Shown here: one piece after another, positions 24,049-33,226 of the stretch | Layout of the letters: the number at the start of each line of letters is the position of its first letter | Numbering within the stretch: position 1 is the first letter of the stretch | Assembly (NCBI RefSeq): GCF_013350005.1 | Contig: NZ_JABVWW010000012.1 | Location: forward strand, 33,780-97,779 | DNA: 64,000 nt | Source of the DNA: Methylocystis silviterrae | GTDB lineage: Bacteria; Pseudomonadota; Alphaproteobacteria; Rhizobiales; Beijerinckiaceae | Direction: 5' to 3' | Position numbers and translations under genes: made by a program | The notes under the pieces: model-generated | What the model saw: only the letters and a program-made list of their open reading frames with translations | What the model was told of the DNA's origin: nothing | Database searches by the model: none

Positions 24049-27000
24049 TCACGAACACCCCGTCGTCGCGCCGCAGGTCTCGCACTTCAAACATGTGCCG
24101 TTCCTCACCAGCGTAAAATTCGCGCACTCGGGACAGGCTTCGCCGACATAGCCCTTCATGCGCGCTTCGGCGCGCTTTTCGGCGACGCCGGTGACGCTCT
24201 TCGTCGGCTCGGTCCAGCCGAGCGTCGAGGTCGGATCTTCCGCCTCATGCGCCGCGTCCGGCGTCTCGCGCAGCGCGACCGCGCCGCCGATGTTTCGAGC
24301 GGCGCCAAGAGCTTCGCCGCCTTGCACCACCATCAGCCTGTCGGTCTTGGAGCGCAGCAGACCGCGCGAGACGACGGAATTCGTCTCGGGCGCCTTGCCC
24401 TCATGCTGGCCCTTGCCGAGCACGTCATGGCCGATGTCTTCGGGCGAGACATGCGCGAGATCGTTGCGGCCGAGATAGGAGACGGCCAGCTCGCGGAACA
24501 CATAGTCGAGGATCGAGGTCGCGTATTTGATCGCGTCATTGCCTTGCACCGGACCCGCGGGCTCGAAGCGGGTGAAGGTGAAGGCGTCGACATATTCCTC
24601 GAGCGGCACGCCATATTGCAGGCCGAGCGAAATCGCGATGGCGAAATTATTCATCAGGCTTCGGAAGGCCGCGCCTTCCTTGTGCATGTCGATGAAGATT
24701 TCGCCGAGCCGCCCGTCTTCATATTCGCCCGTGTGCAGATAGACCTTGTGGCCGCCGACCGTCGCCTTCTGAATGTAGCTCTTGCGCCGGTTCGGCAGCT
24801 TCTCGCGCTCGCGGATCACCTGATGCACGACGCGCTCGACGATGCGTTCGGCGACGGCCGCCGCGCGCGCCGGCATATTGGCGGTCACGAGTTCCTCGAC
24901 GACGTCCATCGCGTCGATGTCGTCGTCGCCGGCGATAAGTTGCGCCGAGAGCGGCTGCGAGAGCTTGGAGCCGTCGCGATAGAGCGCGTTGGCCTTCAGC
25001 CCGAGGCGCCAGGACAGCAGATAGGCCTGTTCGCAATCCTCGATCGAGGCGTCATTGGGCATGTTGATGGTCTTGCTGATCGCGCCCGAGATGAAGGGCT
25101 GCGCCGCCGCCATCATGCGGATATGCGAGTCGACCAGAAGATAGCGCTTGCCGGTGCGCCCGCAGGGATTGGCGCAGTCGAACACCGGATAATGCTCGCG
25201 CTTCAAATGCGGCGCGCCTTCCAGAGTCATTGCGCCGCAGATATGGACATTCGCGGCGTCGATGTCGGCGCGCGAGAATCCCAGATGCGTCAGCAGATCG
25301 AAGTTCTTGTCGTCGAGCGCGGCCGCTGGAACTTTCAACACGCCGGTGAGAAAGTCCTGCCCGAGCGTCCATTTGTTGAAGACGAATTTGATGTCGAAGG
25401 CGCTGCGCAGCGCTCCTTCCACCGCCGCGATCTTCTCGTCGGTGAAACCCTTCGCCCGCAGGCTCGTGGTGTTGATCGCGGGCGCGTTGGAGAGCGAGGC
25501 GTGGCCGACGGCATAGGCCTCGATCTCGGCGATCTCGCTCTCGCGATATCCGAGCGAACGCAGCCCTTCCGGCACGGCGCGGTTGACGATCTTGAGATAG
25601 CCGCCGCCGGCGAGCTTCTTGAATTTGACGAGCGCGAAATCGGGCTCGATGCCGGTGGTGTCGCAATCCATCACCAGGCCGATGGTGCCGGTCGGCGCGA
25701 CGACCGTGACTTGCGCGTTGCGATAGCCGTAGAGTTCGCCTTGCGCGAGCGCCTTGTCCCAGGCGGCGCCGGCGCGCTCGACCAAGAGCTGATCGGGGCA
25801 GGCGGCGACGTCAAGCGGCACCGGCGTGATCGCGAGCTGCTCATAGCCGACGCGTTCGCCATGCGCGGCGCGGCGATGATTGCGGATGACCCGCAGCATC
25901 GCTTCGCGATTCTCCATGAAGCGCGCGAAGGGGCCGCGCTCCTTGGCCATTTCGGCGGAGGTCGCGTAGCACACGCCCGTCATGATCGCCGAAAGAGCGC
26001 CGGCGATGGCGCGGCCCGCCTCGCTGTCATAGGCGACGCCAGACGACATCAACAGGCCGCCGACATTGGCGAAGCCGAGGCCCAGCGTGCGGTAGTCATA
26101 GGACAGCTGCGCGATTTCCTTTGAAGGAAACTGCGCCATCAGCACCGAGATTTCGAGCACCACCGTCCACAGCCGCACGGCGTGCTCGTAGGACTCGACG
26201 TCGATGCGCTTGGTCTCGAGATCGCGGAACTGCAGCAGATTGAGCGAGGCGAGGTTACAGGCCGTGTCGTCGAGGAACATATATTCCGAACACGGATTCG
26301 ACGCGCGGATGGGGCCGCCCGCCGGGCAGGTGTGCCAGTCGTTGATCGTCGTATGGAACTGGATTCCCGGATCGGCGGAGGCCCAGGCGGCGTAGCCGAT
26401 CTTCTCCCACAGATCGCGGGCTTTCAGCGACTTCGCCGGCTTGCCGTCGAGGCGCTTGATGAGGGTCCAGTCGCCGTCCTTCTCGACCGCCTGCAGGAAT
26501 TCGTCCGTAACCCGCACGGAGTTGTTGGAGTTCTGGCCCGAGACGGTGAGATAGGCTTCGCTGTCCCAGTCCGTGTCATAGGTGTCGAAGTGAATGTCCT
26601 TGTAGCCCTGCTTGGCGAACTGAATGACGCGTTTGATGTAATTGTCCGGCACGTCGTTTTTGCGCGCGAGCTTGATCTCGCGTTTCAGCGCCGGATTGAT
26701 CTCGGGGTTGAAGCAGTCGTCGCCGGGGCCTTCGCAGTTCATGCAGGCGCGCATGATCGCCTTCAAATGCTTCTTGACGATCTTCGAGCCGGTGACCAGC
26801 GAGGCGACCTTCTCTTCCTCTTTCACCTTCCAATCGATGAAGGCTTCGACGTCGGGATGGTCGATGTCGACGACGACCATTTTCGCGGCGCGCCGCGTCG
26901 TGCCGCCGGATTTGATCGCGCCCGCCGCGCGGTCGCCGATCTTGAGGAAGGACATCAGGCCGGAGGACGAGCCGCCGCCCGAAAGCTTCTCCTTCTCGCC

Positions 27001-27717
27001 GCGCAGCTTCGAGAAATTGGTGCCGGTGCCGGAGCCATATTTGAACAGCCGCGCCTCGCGCACCCAGAGATCCATGATGCCGCCGTCATTGACGAGATCG
27101 TCGGCGATCGACTGGATGAAGCAGGCGTGCGGCTGCGGATGCTCATAGGCCGATTTCGACTTCACCATCTTGCCATTGGCGTAGTCGACGTAGAAATGGC
27201 CCTGGCTCGGCCCGTCGACGCCGTAAGCCCAGTGCAGGCCGGTGTTGAACCATTGGGGGGAATTGGGCGCCGCCATCTGCATGGCGAGCATGTAGCGAAG
27301 CTCGTCGCTGAACGCCTGGGCGTCTTCCTCAGTATCGAAATAGCCGCCCTTCCAGCCCCAATAGGTCCAGGCGCCGGCGAGACGGTCGAAGACCTGCTTG
27401 GCCGAGATTTCGGAGCCGCTGCGCTGGTCCTTGGGGAGTTCGCTGAGCGCTTCCGTATCGGCGACCGAGCGCCACAGGAAGGACGGGACGGCGTTTTCCT
27501 CGACGCGCTTCAAGCGCGCCGGCACGCCGGCCTTGCGGAAATATTTCTGCGCCAGAACGTCGGCGGCGACCTGGCTCCACTGGTTGGGGACGTCGATATT
27601 GTCGAGGGAAAAGACAATCGAGCCGTCGGGGTTGCGGATCTCGCTCTTCGTCGTGCGGAACGGAATGTTCGCATAAGGAGATTCGCCCGCCTTGGTATAG
27701 CGCCGCTCAATTTTCAT
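24049..27717 (-). CDS. nrdJ: Adenosylcobalamin-dependent (class II) ribonucleotide reductase
   Basis: NrdJ reduces ribonucleotides to deoxyribonucleotides using a cobalamin-generated thiyl radical, with or without oxygen. The 1222-residue protein is of the long bacterial type. Visible landmarks: [15 protein letters not shown] near residue 155, and the active-site block [20 protein letters not shown] (with the Asn, Cys and Glu of the radical site). Near residue 670 is [18 protein letters not shown]. The C-terminal zinc-ribbon and shuttle-Cys tail is [23 protein letters not shown]. The ATG overlaps the stop of a possible 78-codon frame (ATGA). A leader with DnaA boxes and an NrdR-like box lies upstream. 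Confidence 0.97.
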   Translation of the reverse strand: MKIERRYTKAGESPYANIPFRTTKSEIRNPDGSIVFSLDNIDVPNQWSQVAADVLAQKYFRKAGVPARLKRVEENAVPSFLWRSVADTEALSELPKDQRSGSEISAKQVFDRLAGAWTYWGWKGGYFDTEEDAQAFSDELRYMLAMQMAAPNSPQWFNTGLHWAYGVDGPSQGHFYVDYANGKMVKSKSAYEHPQPHACFIQSIADDLVNDGGIMDLWVREARLFKYGSGTGTNFSKLRGEKEKLSGGGSSSGLMSFLKIGDRAAGAIKSGGTTRRAAKMVVVDIDHPDVEAFIDWKVKEEEKVASLVTGSKIVKKHLKAIMRACMNCEGPGDDCFNPEINPALKREIKLARKNDVPDNYIKRVIQFAKQGYKDIHFDTYDTDWDSEAYLTVSGQNSNNSVRVTDEFLQAVEKDGDWTLIKRLDGKPAKSLKARDLWEKIGYAAWASADPGIQFHTTINDWHTCPAGGPIRASNPCSEYMFLDDTACNLASLNLLQFRDLETKRIDVESYEHAVRLWTVVLEISVLMAQFPSKEIAQLSYDYRTLGLGFANVGGLLMSSGVAYDSEAGRAIAGALSAIMTGVCYATSAEMAKERGPFARFMENREAMLRVIRNHRRAAHGERVGYEQLAITPVPLDVAACPDQLLVERAGAAWDKALAQGELYGYRNAQVTVVAPTGTIGLVMDCDTTGIEPDFALVKFKKLAGGGYLKIVNRAVPEGLRSLGYRESEIAEIEAYAVGHASLSNAPAINTTSLRAKGFTDEKIAAVEGALRSAFDIKFVFNKWTLGQDFLTGVLKVPAAALDDKNFDLLTHLGFSRADIDAANVHICGAMTLEGAPHLKREHYPVFDCANPCGRTGKRYLLVDSHIRMMAAAQPFISGAISKTINMPNDASIEDCEQAYLLSWRLGLKANALYRDGSKLSQPLSAQLIAGDDDIDAMDVVEELVTANMPARAAAVAERIVERVVHQVIREREKLPNRRKSYIQKATVGGHKVYLHTGEYEDGRLGEIFIDMHKEGAAFRSLMNNFAIAISLGLQYGVPLEEYVDAFTFTRFEPAGPVQGNDAIKYATSILDYVFRELAVSYLGRNDLAHVSPEDIGHDVLGKGQHEGKAPETNSVVSRGLLRSKTDRLMVVQGGEALGAARNIGGAVALRETPDAAHEAEDPTSTLGWTEPTKSVTGVAEKRAEARMKGYVGEACPECANFTLVRNGTCLKCETCGATTGCS

Positions 27718-27950
27718 CGTTCCATCCCCTCAAAGCGCAGGCGTCCGCCCGCACGCAGCCGCTCGCTGGCCCGCGACGCAATTTCTTGCCAATTCTGAAC
27801 TCGAAAGACGCGCGCCCCGCGCTCGCGGATGGATACGCCGCGATTGAAAGCACGCTGAAAACGAGGATCACGCCCACGCAAAGCAACGCTCACGTCCGGC
27901 TGTCGCCGAGAGCCGCCGAACGTCTCAAGGATCGTTCGCCGCGTCGCCAT
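27714..27950 (-). CDS. Possible small upstream frame of nrdJ
   Basis: A 78-codon frame begins at an ATG with a GGAGG site six bases before it (GGAGGCAACACGCAATG) and ends in an ATGA overlap with nrdJ. The product is very Arg-rich ([16 protein letters not shown], later [16 protein letters not shown]) and matches no family I know. The ribosome site and the exact overlap argue for translation and coupling to nrdJ. The Arg-rich content argues that it could be a chance frame in GC-rich DNA. Confidence 0.35.
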   Translation of the reverse strand: MATRRTILETFGGSRRQPDVSVALRGRDPRFQRAFNRGVSIRERGARVFRVQNWQEIASRASERLRAGGRLRFEGMER

Positions 27951-27987
27951 TGCGTGTTGCCTCCAGACTGCGTGAGTCTTGCGACGA

Positions 27988-28003
27988 CGTCAAGATATAG
28001 TGG
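27988..28003 (-). promoter_or_regulatory. NrdR-box-like site upstream of nrdJ
   Basis: Read toward nrdJ the site is CCACTATATCTTGACG. It matches all of the invariant core of the NrdR box (C-w-A-t-A-T-n-T-w-G), but the outer right-hand positions deviate. NrdR represses ribonucleotide reductase operons when dATP is high. Only one box is visible, about 270 bases before the nrdJ start and about 38 before the small upstream frame. Confidence 0.4.
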
Positions 28004-28026
28004 TGAAAATTAATAAAGCGACAACA

Positions 28027-28047
28027 TGTGGATAAGTTAGTGGATAA
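28027..28047 (-). promoter_or_regulatory. DnaA boxes upstream of nrdJ
   Basis: A perfect DnaA box, TTATCCACA on the minus strand (28027-28035), is followed 12 bases away by TTATCCACT (28039-28047), one mismatch from consensus. The two have the same orientation and about one helical turn of spacing. DnaA-ATP control of ribonucleotide reductase genes is established for E. coli nrdAB; control here is inferred from the sites alone. Confidence 0.5.
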
Positions 28048-28122
28048 AGGGGAAAATTCCAGTCGGGCTGGGATGAGCGTCCGGCATCTGCGCAGATTCG
28101 GCAAGCGGGACTTTAATGGGCG

Positions 28123-28680
28123 CTATTCGCAGGCCTTCGCGTCCGCGGGCTGGAGCAGAAAGGCGTGGTTCTCCGCATTGTTCGGGCTGAGATAGAGATA
28201 GCTGGCGCGCCCGCCCGAATCGGGCCCCGGCATTTCCAGCCGCTCGACGACCGTCACGAGCACGCCCTCGGGCTTCGCGGCGATGCGGAACGCGCCGGAC
28301 TCGCTGTAGCCGATCCGGCAATGATGCACGCCGTCGTTCTTGGCCTTGCAGAGGTCGGTTTCCTCGGCGGAGACCGAAGCGTTGCATAAGAGGGCGCCGC
28401 GGTCCTCCTTGCAGGCGCCGAAGGTGGAGAAGGTCGCCTTGCCGCGCCCCTTAGTCGAAAATTGCAGCGTCGCCAAAAACGGATAGGGCGGCGTGTCTTT
28501 TCGCGTCTCGATCGACAGCCACGCCTTGTCGACGATCTGGCTTTTATGGGCGGAAAGATGCGCCTTGTCATAGGCGCGCGCGTAACATCCGAGCGAGGGG
28601 GGCGGTTCCGCCTGCGCCGCGATTGTCGCGAAAACAAAAGCGCAGATCGCAGCGCTGACGATCAGATGAGATTTGAACAT
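28123..28680 (-). CDS. Secreted protein of unknown function
   Basis: This 185-residue protein has a clear signal peptide (MFKSHLIVSAAICAFVFATIAAQA) and a compact mature part with several Cys (LGCYARAYDKAHLSAH, FGACKEDRGALLCNASVS, DLCKAKNDGVHHCRIG). Two or three disulfides are likely. I recognise no family. The start at 28680 follows a GGGAGACCG leader; the frame extends upstream without a start signal. It is divergent from olsB, with 129 bases between the starts. Confidence 0.65.
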   Translation of the reverse strand: MFKSHLIVSAAICAFVFATIAAQAEPPPSLGCYARAYDKAHLSAHKSQIVDKAWLSIETRKDTPPYPFLATLQFSTKGRGKATFSTFGACKEDRGALLCNASVSAEETDLCKAKNDGVHHCRIGYSESGAFRIAAKPEGVLVTVVERLEMPGPDSGGRASYLYLSPNNAENHAFLLQPADAKACE

Positions 28681-28809
28681 TCGGTCTCCCGGGGCGAGAA
28701 GTTCAAGTGTAAACCGTAACTGGCGAGTCACAGCAGCAATTCTCGCGTCACAAAAGCTTCGCTTCCCCGTGATCTTCAAACGGGGAGATCGCAGCGGAGC
28801 GAGTCGCAC

Positions 28810-29718
28810 ATGTGGACGGTCAACGCGGATTTCGGTCAGACGATCTTCGCCCTCGTCAATTTACCGCAAGCGGATTCAAGAAAGCCGAAAGCGGCCAAGA
28901 AAGCGCTCAGTGAAACGCTCGGCCGTCTCGGCGCGCTGGAAGTGCGGCTCGCGCGCGGCAAGAGGGAAGTGCGCAAGGCGCAGCGCCTGCGCTACGACGT
29001 CTTCTACAAGGAAGGCGGCGCCATTCCCGACGCGCGCACCGCCTTCACCCGCCGCGACGCCGACCATTTCGACAAATATTGCGATCATCTCATCGTCATC
29101 GATCACGCGGCGCAGACACGGCGCGGCAAGATCAGGCCGAAGATCGTCGGCGCCTATCGGCTGATGCGCGACGATATGGCGAGGAGGGCCGGCGGCTTTT
29201 ATTCCGAAAGCGAATATGACGTCGCGCCGCTCCTCGCCCGTCACGCCGGCAAGCGCGCGCTGGAGCTCGGGCGCTCCTGCGTGCTCGCGCCCTATCGCGG
29301 CAAGCGCACCATTGAACTTCTGTGGCGCGGGCTTCTCGCCTATGTGCGGGCGCATGACATCGACGTGATGTTCGGCTGCGCAAGCCTGCACGGCGCCAAT
29401 CCGCTCGCCCATGCGCAGGCGTTGAGCTATCTGGCGCATTACGCGCCCGTGGAAGATGCGTGGCGCGTCAGCGCGCGAGACGAGCTGCACACGCCGATGC
29501 GGATGCTGGCGCGCGACGCCTTCGATGCGCGCAAGGCGCGCGACTCGCTGTCGCCGCTGATCAAAGGCTATCTGCGGCTCGGCGCGCGTTTTGGCGACGG
29601 CGCCGTCGTCGACCGCAAATTCAACACGACGGATGTTTTCGTCGTCATGCCCGTCGCTGAAATCGACGCGCGCTATCTCGAATTTTTCGGCGGCGCGCCG
29701 CAGCGCCGCGCGGCTTAG
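28810..29718 (+). CDS. olsB: Ornithine-acyl-ACP N-acyltransferase
   Basis: OlsB transfers a 3-hydroxyacyl chain from acyl carrier protein to the alpha-amino group of ornithine. This is the first step of phosphorus-free ornithine lipid synthesis at the inner membrane. The 302-residue protein has a GNAT-type acyltransferase domain. Recognisable parts are EVRKAQRLRYDVFYKEGGA, then DADHFDKYCDHLIVID, VGAYRLM, ALELGRSCVLAPYRGKRTIELLW and FGCASLHGANP. The partner acyltransferase olsA lies convergently about 150 bases downstream; the two would act in sequence. ATG 28810 follows a GGAGCGAGTC leader. Confidence 0.9.
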   Translation: MWTVNADFGQTIFALVNLPQADSRKPKAAKKALSETLGRLGALEVRLARGKREVRKAQRLRYDVFYKEGGAIPDARTAFTRRDADHFDKYCDHLIVIDHAAQTRRGKIRPKIVGAYRLMRDDMARRAGGFYSESEYDVAPLLARHAGKRALELGRSCVLAPYRGKRTIELLWRGLLAYVRAHDIDVMFGCASLHGANPLAHAQALSYLAHYAPVEDAWRVSARDELHTPMRMLARDAFDARKARDSLSPLIKGYLRLGARFGDGAVVDRKFNTTDVFVVMPVAEIDARYLEFFGGAPQRRAA

Positions 29719-29780
29719 CGCTTCCGTCATTGCCGACATGCGAAGGGCCTGCCGGGAATGAAAGCGCGCCAATGAAAGCG

Positions 29781-29829
29781 GCCCCTCGTCCTTCGAGACG
29801 CGCGCTGCGTGCGCTCCTCAGGATGAGGC
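29781..29829. repeat. TCCTCAGGATGAG-type repeat after olsB
   Basis: This copy reads CCCCTCGTCCTTCGAGACGC through GCTCCTCAGGATGAGG, with palindromic ends. A partner copy in the other orientation overlaps the 3' end of olsA (29872-29928), so the convergent olsB-olsA gap is bracketed by a repeat pair, as at 23.7 kb. Confidence 0.85.
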
Positions 29830-29865
29830 GCCTTGGTTTGCGCAAATGGAATTCCCTTGAGGCCG

Positions 29866-30687
29866 CTACAAGCAGTCCTCATGCTGAGGAGGTTGCGCAG
29901 CAACCGTCTCGAAGCACGAGGACTGCGGCGATGCAAGGTTGCGGCCATGCGACGCTAGCAGTTTCTGTACACACGCATGCGTCTCCGCCGCGAGCGTCTT
30001 GCGGTCCTTGTCGCTCGTCTCGATCGCTTCCCCGAACATAATGTGACACTGCGTGCGGCCGCGCTTCATCAAGCTCCACAGATGCGGCAGGAAGGTCATG
30101 TCGCCATACCAGCCGACATCGATCCTGCGCGCGCCATTGGAGTAAGAGATCGCGACCGGCGCGAGCGTCGGCGCTTCGCCGCGCGCCGCCATCGCCTCCA
30201 GCGGCGCGAAATGCGCCGAACGAAAAGGCAGAACCGCGGCGCCGTCGCTCGACGTGCCTTCGGGAAAGACGACGAGATCGCCGCCCGAGCGCAGCACGTC
30301 AGCGAGCGCGTCATTGACGCGCGCAATATCCTGCCTCGCGCCGCGTTTGACGAAGACCGTGCCTTGCAGCCGCGCCAGCAGTCCGAGCACAGGCCAACTC
30401 GCGACTTCGCTCTTCGCCAGGAAGACCAACGGATAGACGCTCGCGAGCGCGACGATGTCGGTCCATGACACATGGTTGGCGACGACAAAGCGCGGCGCCT
30501 TTGAGGGCAGGGCGCTGCGCGCGTCGACCTTTACGCCAATGACGGCGCAGACGAGGCGACAAAAGCGCGTCTGAACCACATGCTGAATCGGCCAGCCGCG
30601 CCGGCGCGCCAGCGCCTGTAGCGGAACAAGGAAGATGAAAGCGCCCGTCAGCGTGAGGGCAAAGGCGAGCGCGCGCAGATAGGCCAT
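29866..30687 (-). CDS. olsA: Lyso-ornithine lipid O-acyltransferase (PlsC family)
   Basis: OlsA adds the second fatty acid to lyso-ornithine lipid. The 273-residue protein has an N-terminal hydrophobic stretch (LRALAFALTLTGAFIFLV) and the PlsC-type motifs. These are NHVSWTDIVAL (His-x4-Asp, near residue 93), GTVFVKRGARQDI, and VVFPEGTSSDGAAV. Assignment to OlsA over a phospholipid acyltransferase rests on the neighbouring olsB. The last 22 or so residues (SPQSSCFETVAAQPPQHEDC) are encoded by a palindromic repeat, so the natural C-terminus has been replaced or extended. It follows an esterase gene after 48 bases on the same strand. Confidence 0.85.
   Translation of the reverse strand: MAYLRALAFALTLTGAFIFLVPLQALARRRGWPIQHVVQTRFCRLVCAVIGVKVDARSALPSKAPRFVVANHVSWTDIVALASVYPLVFLAKSEVASWPVLGLLARLQGTVFVKRGARQDIARVNDALADVLRSGGDLVVFPEGTSSDGAAVLPFRSAHFAPLEAMAARGEAPTLAPVAISYSNGARRIDVGWYGDMTFLPHLWSLMKRGRTQCHIMFGEAIETSDKDRKTLAAETHACVQKLLASHGRNLASPQSSCFETVAAQPPQHEDCL
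29872..29928. repeat. TCCTCAGGATGAG-type repeat overlapping the olsA 3' end
   Basis: This unit, with ends GCAGTCCTCATGCTGAGGAG and GTCTCGAAGCACGAGGACTG, lies inside the olsA reading frame and runs almost to its stop codon at 29866-29868. The inner stem is GGTTGCGCAGCAACC. It has mismatches to the CCTCATCCTGAGG form, so it is an older or diverged copy. Confidence 0.85.
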
Positions 30688-30735
30688 GGCGCGCAGATGG
30701 CGCGCCTGTAAGACAGGCGCATGACGGCGCCTGCG

Positions 30736-31875
30736 CTACGGCGTCGCGTCCGCCAGGAAAAACCGCACCATCTCGCGCGAGGCCTCGGGGCCATGGCGTT
30801 CGGCGAAGGAGCCGTCGGGATTGCCGCCCGACCAGGCGTGGCCGAGCCCCTCGACAGCCCAATGCTCCAGCTGCGGCACGCCGCGTGCGTCCGCGATGAC
30901 GGTGCGGTTGTACGTGCGGCCGCCCGCCGTTCCGGTCTCGCGCGTTTCGCGCGCCAGCGCATCGGCAAGATCGAGCCGAGCCCTCGCAATGATCGTTTCG
31001 CCGTTGGTCGGATGCACCTTCTGGTCGGCTTCGCCGTGGAAAACGATCGTCCGCACGCCGTCAGACAGCGTCCTGCGCGCCGCGCCGAGTTCGAATTTGC
31101 CGCCCATCGCCGCGAAGGCGGAGGCGACGTCGCTCGCCGAGCCATGCGCGAGGCCGGAATGAATGCCCACTGCGGCGTAGAGTTCCGGATAGGTCGCGGC
31201 CATGGTCGCGGCCATGGCGCCGCCGGCCGACAAACCCGCCACATAAACGCGCGACTGATCGACGCGCCACTCCGCCATGACGGCGCGCGTCATGCCGGCG
31301 ATGAGGCTGGGTTCGCCCTTCTCGCGGGTCTGATCCGCCGGGTTGAACCAGTTCCAGCAGCCCATTTGATTGGCCGTGGTCGACTGCGCAGGATAGGCGA
31401 CGATGAAACCATGTTCTTCAGCCAGCTCATTCATGCGCGAGCCGACGGCGAAGTCGTCGGGATTCTGCGCGCAGCCGTGAAGCATCACGATTAACGGCCG
31501 ATTGCCGTCTCCAACGCCATTGGGCGCATAGACCTTATAGTCGCGGGCGCCGGCCGGCCCGACATAGCTGCGCGAGAGATAGGCGGCGCCCGGCGGAACG
31601 TCGATTTTCGGGGTTTTTCGTAGGCCGACGAGCGGCGCGCCGCTTTGATCGAGGCCCGGAAGACCGGCATGACGCAGCAATTCCACCGTCTCGCCGAGCG
31701 GACGGCGCAGACGAAAAGTCGGGGGATGAGGCTCGGCATGCGCGGCCGGCTGCGGCGCCGGCGCCGCGGCGCCGCTCGTCAGCGCGCGCATCAGCACGCG
31801 CGTCGCTTCGTTGAGATTTTGCTCGCGCGTCAGTTGCGTCGCCCTGTTGAAGGCGCTCGTCAGGAAGTTTTTCAT
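30736..31875 (-). CDS. PHB depolymerase family esterase
   Basis: This 379-residue alpha/beta hydrolase belongs to the LpqC/PHB-depolymerase esterase family. The oxyanion region is LIVMLHGCAQNPDDFAVG, and the nucleophile elbow is VYVAGLSAGGAMAATMAA (GLSAGG, catalytic Ser). The downstream His is probably in EGLGHAWSGGNPDGSF. CWNWFNPADQTREKGEP is a family marker. No strong signal peptide is seen, so a cytoplasmic role in polyhydroxybutyrate or ester turnover is possible; substrates cannot be read from sequence. It lies between a CopG-type regulator gene (31 bases upstream) and olsA (48 bases downstream), probably as one unit. Confidence 0.85.
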   Translation of the reverse strand: MKNFLTSAFNRATQLTREQNLNEATRVLMRALTSGAAAPAPQPAAHAEPHPPTFRLRRPLGETVELLRHAGLPGLDQSGAPLVGLRKTPKIDVPPGAAYLSRSYVGPAGARDYKVYAPNGVGDGNRPLIVMLHGCAQNPDDFAVGSRMNELAEEHGFIVAYPAQSTTANQMGCWNWFNPADQTREKGEPSLIAGMTRAVMAEWRVDQSRVYVAGLSAGGAMAATMAATYPELYAAVGIHSGLAHGSASDVASAFAAMGGKFELGAARRTLSDGVRTIVFHGEADQKVHPTNGETIIARARLDLADALARETRETGTAGGRTYNRTVIADARGVPQLEHWAVEGLGHAWSGGNPDGSFAERHGPEASREMVRFFLADATP

Positions 31876-31906
31876 TTTGTCTACGCCTCACAGTAGGGAG
31901 AAAAGT

Positions 31907-32323
31907 TCAACTGATGCGGTCCTGGAGCGCCGCCTTGACGGACTTGCTCGCTTGCAGCGCGCCGAGCACGGTGATGGATTCGACGGTCTCGCGCGCGAGT
32001 TCCGGCGTGACGTCTTCGGCGATGGACGCCAGTCCCAGGACATGGATGCGCAATCTTCGGCCGGCGGCCTTCACCGCCTCAAGGTCTTCGCGGCTGTAGT
32101 GGCGCAAGCCGAGTTCCAGCGTATTCCGCACGATGGATTGTTTGACCGCGTCCGCATGCGCGCCGAGCTGGTTGCGGATCGCGGTGCGGATGAAGTCGGT
32201 GCGGTTGGAGTAGAAGCCTTCGCGCACCAAGAGATCAATATGGCCGAGATCGACATATCCGACATTGATCGTGATTTTCTCAGCCTCCGGCGGCCTTTCC
32301 CGTAATTTGTGCAGGTCCGCCAT
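31907..32323 (-). CDS. CopG/RHH-family transcriptional regulator
   Basis: This 138-residue protein has an N-terminal ribbon-helix-helix region: KITINVGYVDLGHIDLLVRE gives the DNA-binding strand and first helix, and YSNRTDFIRTAIRNQLGAH the second. A longer helical C-terminal domain follows (LELGLRHYSREDLEAVKAAG). As an RHH dimer it would bind operator DNA and probably controls its own unit. The ATG at 32323 has GAGAGG at a good distance; another ATG two codons upstream sits too close to that site. The esterase gene follows after 31 bases. A direct repeat of TACCATCC lies just upstream as a candidate operator. Confidence 0.8.
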   Translation of the reverse strand: MADLHKLRERPPEAEKITINVGYVDLGHIDLLVREGFYSNRTDFIRTAIRNQLGAHADAVKQSIVRNTLELGLRHYSREDLEAVKAAGRRLRIHVLGLASIAEDVTPELARETVESITVLGALQASKSVKAALQDRIS

Positions 32324-32335
32324 GGCCATCCTCTC

Positions 32336-32365
32336 ACCATCTGTCTGGATGGTATATGGATGGTA
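32336..32365 (-). promoter_or_regulatory. Candidate CopG-type operator
   Basis: Just before the regulator gene, TGGATGGTA occurs at 32346-32354 and again at 32357-32365. The two copies are exactly 11 bases (one helical turn) apart, with ACCAT at 32336-32340 as an inverted partner. Direct repeats of short sites at helical spacing are typical of RHH operators. Binding by the adjacent regulator is inferred. Confidence 0.4.
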
Positions 32366-32532
32366 ACGGGTTTGGGCGCAAGTGGCGCGCAAGACCTTTG
32401 TGGCCATAGTCGACCTGACGACTTCCTCCGCGGTCGAGTTCTTCGCTACTCTTGACGCCGCCGCTTTGGGCGCCGTTATGTGCGCGTGCCCGCCCACGTT
32501 GGCGGCCAGTTCAGGCTTTCTGGGAGATCCTA

Positions 32533-33087
32533 ATGACGTTTGTGCTTGCGCGCCGCGCATGTGTCGTTGCGGCCCTGTCGCTTTTTTCCGCCGGGCTGCT
32601 CGCTGCCGGGCCAGCGCTGGCCCACGGCCCGTCGCGCCAGAAGGTCGTCGAAAAGATCGAAATTAACGCCCCCGCCGCGAAGGTTTGGGAGATCGTCGGC
32701 AATTTCCAGGATCTGAACTGGCATCCCGCCGTCGCCAAGACGGAAGGGACGGGCGGCAACGCCGCCGGCGCCACGCGCAAGCTGACCCTCAAGAATGGCG
32801 GCGTGATCGAGGAGTCGCTGACCAAATATGACGCCGACGGCAAATCGCTGAGCTACAAGATCGACGCCGTCGACGTGAAAGTGCTGCCGGTCAATAACTA
32901 CGCTTCGACGATCAGCGTGAAGGAAGACGGCGGCAAGAGCGTCGTCGAATGGAAGGGCGCGTTCTATCGCGGCTTCATGAACAATGATCCGCCGCCGGAA
33001 CTTTCCGACGAGGCGGGAGTGAAGGCGGTGAGCGATATTTACAAATCCGGTCTCGCCGCATTGAAGGCCAAGGCGGAGAGCAAGTAA
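32533..33087 (+). CDS. mxaD: MxaD-like periplasmic SRPBCC protein
   Basis: This 184-residue protein has a signal peptide (ARRACVVAALSLFSAGLLAAGPALA) and an SRPBCC/START-like fold: VVEKIEINAPAAKVWEIVGN, DLNWHPAVAKTEG, GGVIEESLTKYD, then EWKGAFYRGFMNNDPPPEL. It resembles MxaD of methanol-oxidation operons, a periplasmic protein thought to help electron transfer from methanol dehydrogenase to cytochrome cL. mxaF is not in the window, so this copy is outside a complete mxa cluster and the symbol is by resemblance. ATG 32533 is preceded by GGGAGATCC. A second, related gene follows. Confidence 0.75.
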   Translation: MTFVLARRACVVAALSLFSAGLLAAGPALAHGPSRQKVVEKIEINAPAAKVWEIVGNFQDLNWHPAVAKTEGTGGNAAGATRKLTLKNGGVIEESLTKYDADGKSLSYKIDAVDVKVLPVNNYASTISVKEDGGKSVVEWKGAFYRGFMNNDPPPELSDEAGVKAVSDIYKSGLAALKAKAESK

Positions 33088-33175
33088 GCGCCGCGCCATG
33101 CGCAAAGCGTCGGTCAACATTGCGCCGGTCGATATCCAGGGGAATCGGGTGAGGAAAACACACGCGAAAGCGGGC

Positions 33176-33226
33176 TTCCTCGTCCTTCGAGACGCGTGCT
33201 GCGCACGCTCCTCAGGATGAGGAAGC
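33176..33226. repeat. Repeat carrying the start codon of the second MxaD-like gene
   Basis: This copy of the TCCTCAGGATGAG family runs from TTCCTCGTCCTTCGAGACGC to CTCCTCAGGATGAGGAAG. The ATG in its last arm (33217-33219) is the best start for the gene that follows, so the repeat has become part of the translation start. Confidence 0.8.

Noticed and set aside
23956..27798. Very long open frames (over 500 and 700 codons) on the plus strand opposite nrdJ
   Set aside because: They mirror the codon periodicity of nrdJ in GC-rich DNA. Their products are low-complexity and rich in Arg, Asp and His with no family motifs, while the nrdJ strand has complete signatures.
27718..27987. Cobalamin riboswitch before nrdJ
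   Set aside because: A B12-dependent reductase does not itself need one, and I found no B12-box-like core (such as GCCACTG) in the leader.
6891..29928. Possible CRISPR array from the many short repeats
   Set aside because: The repeats are palindromic and dispersed at kilobase distances. None is arranged as regular repeat-spacer units, and no cas gene is present.
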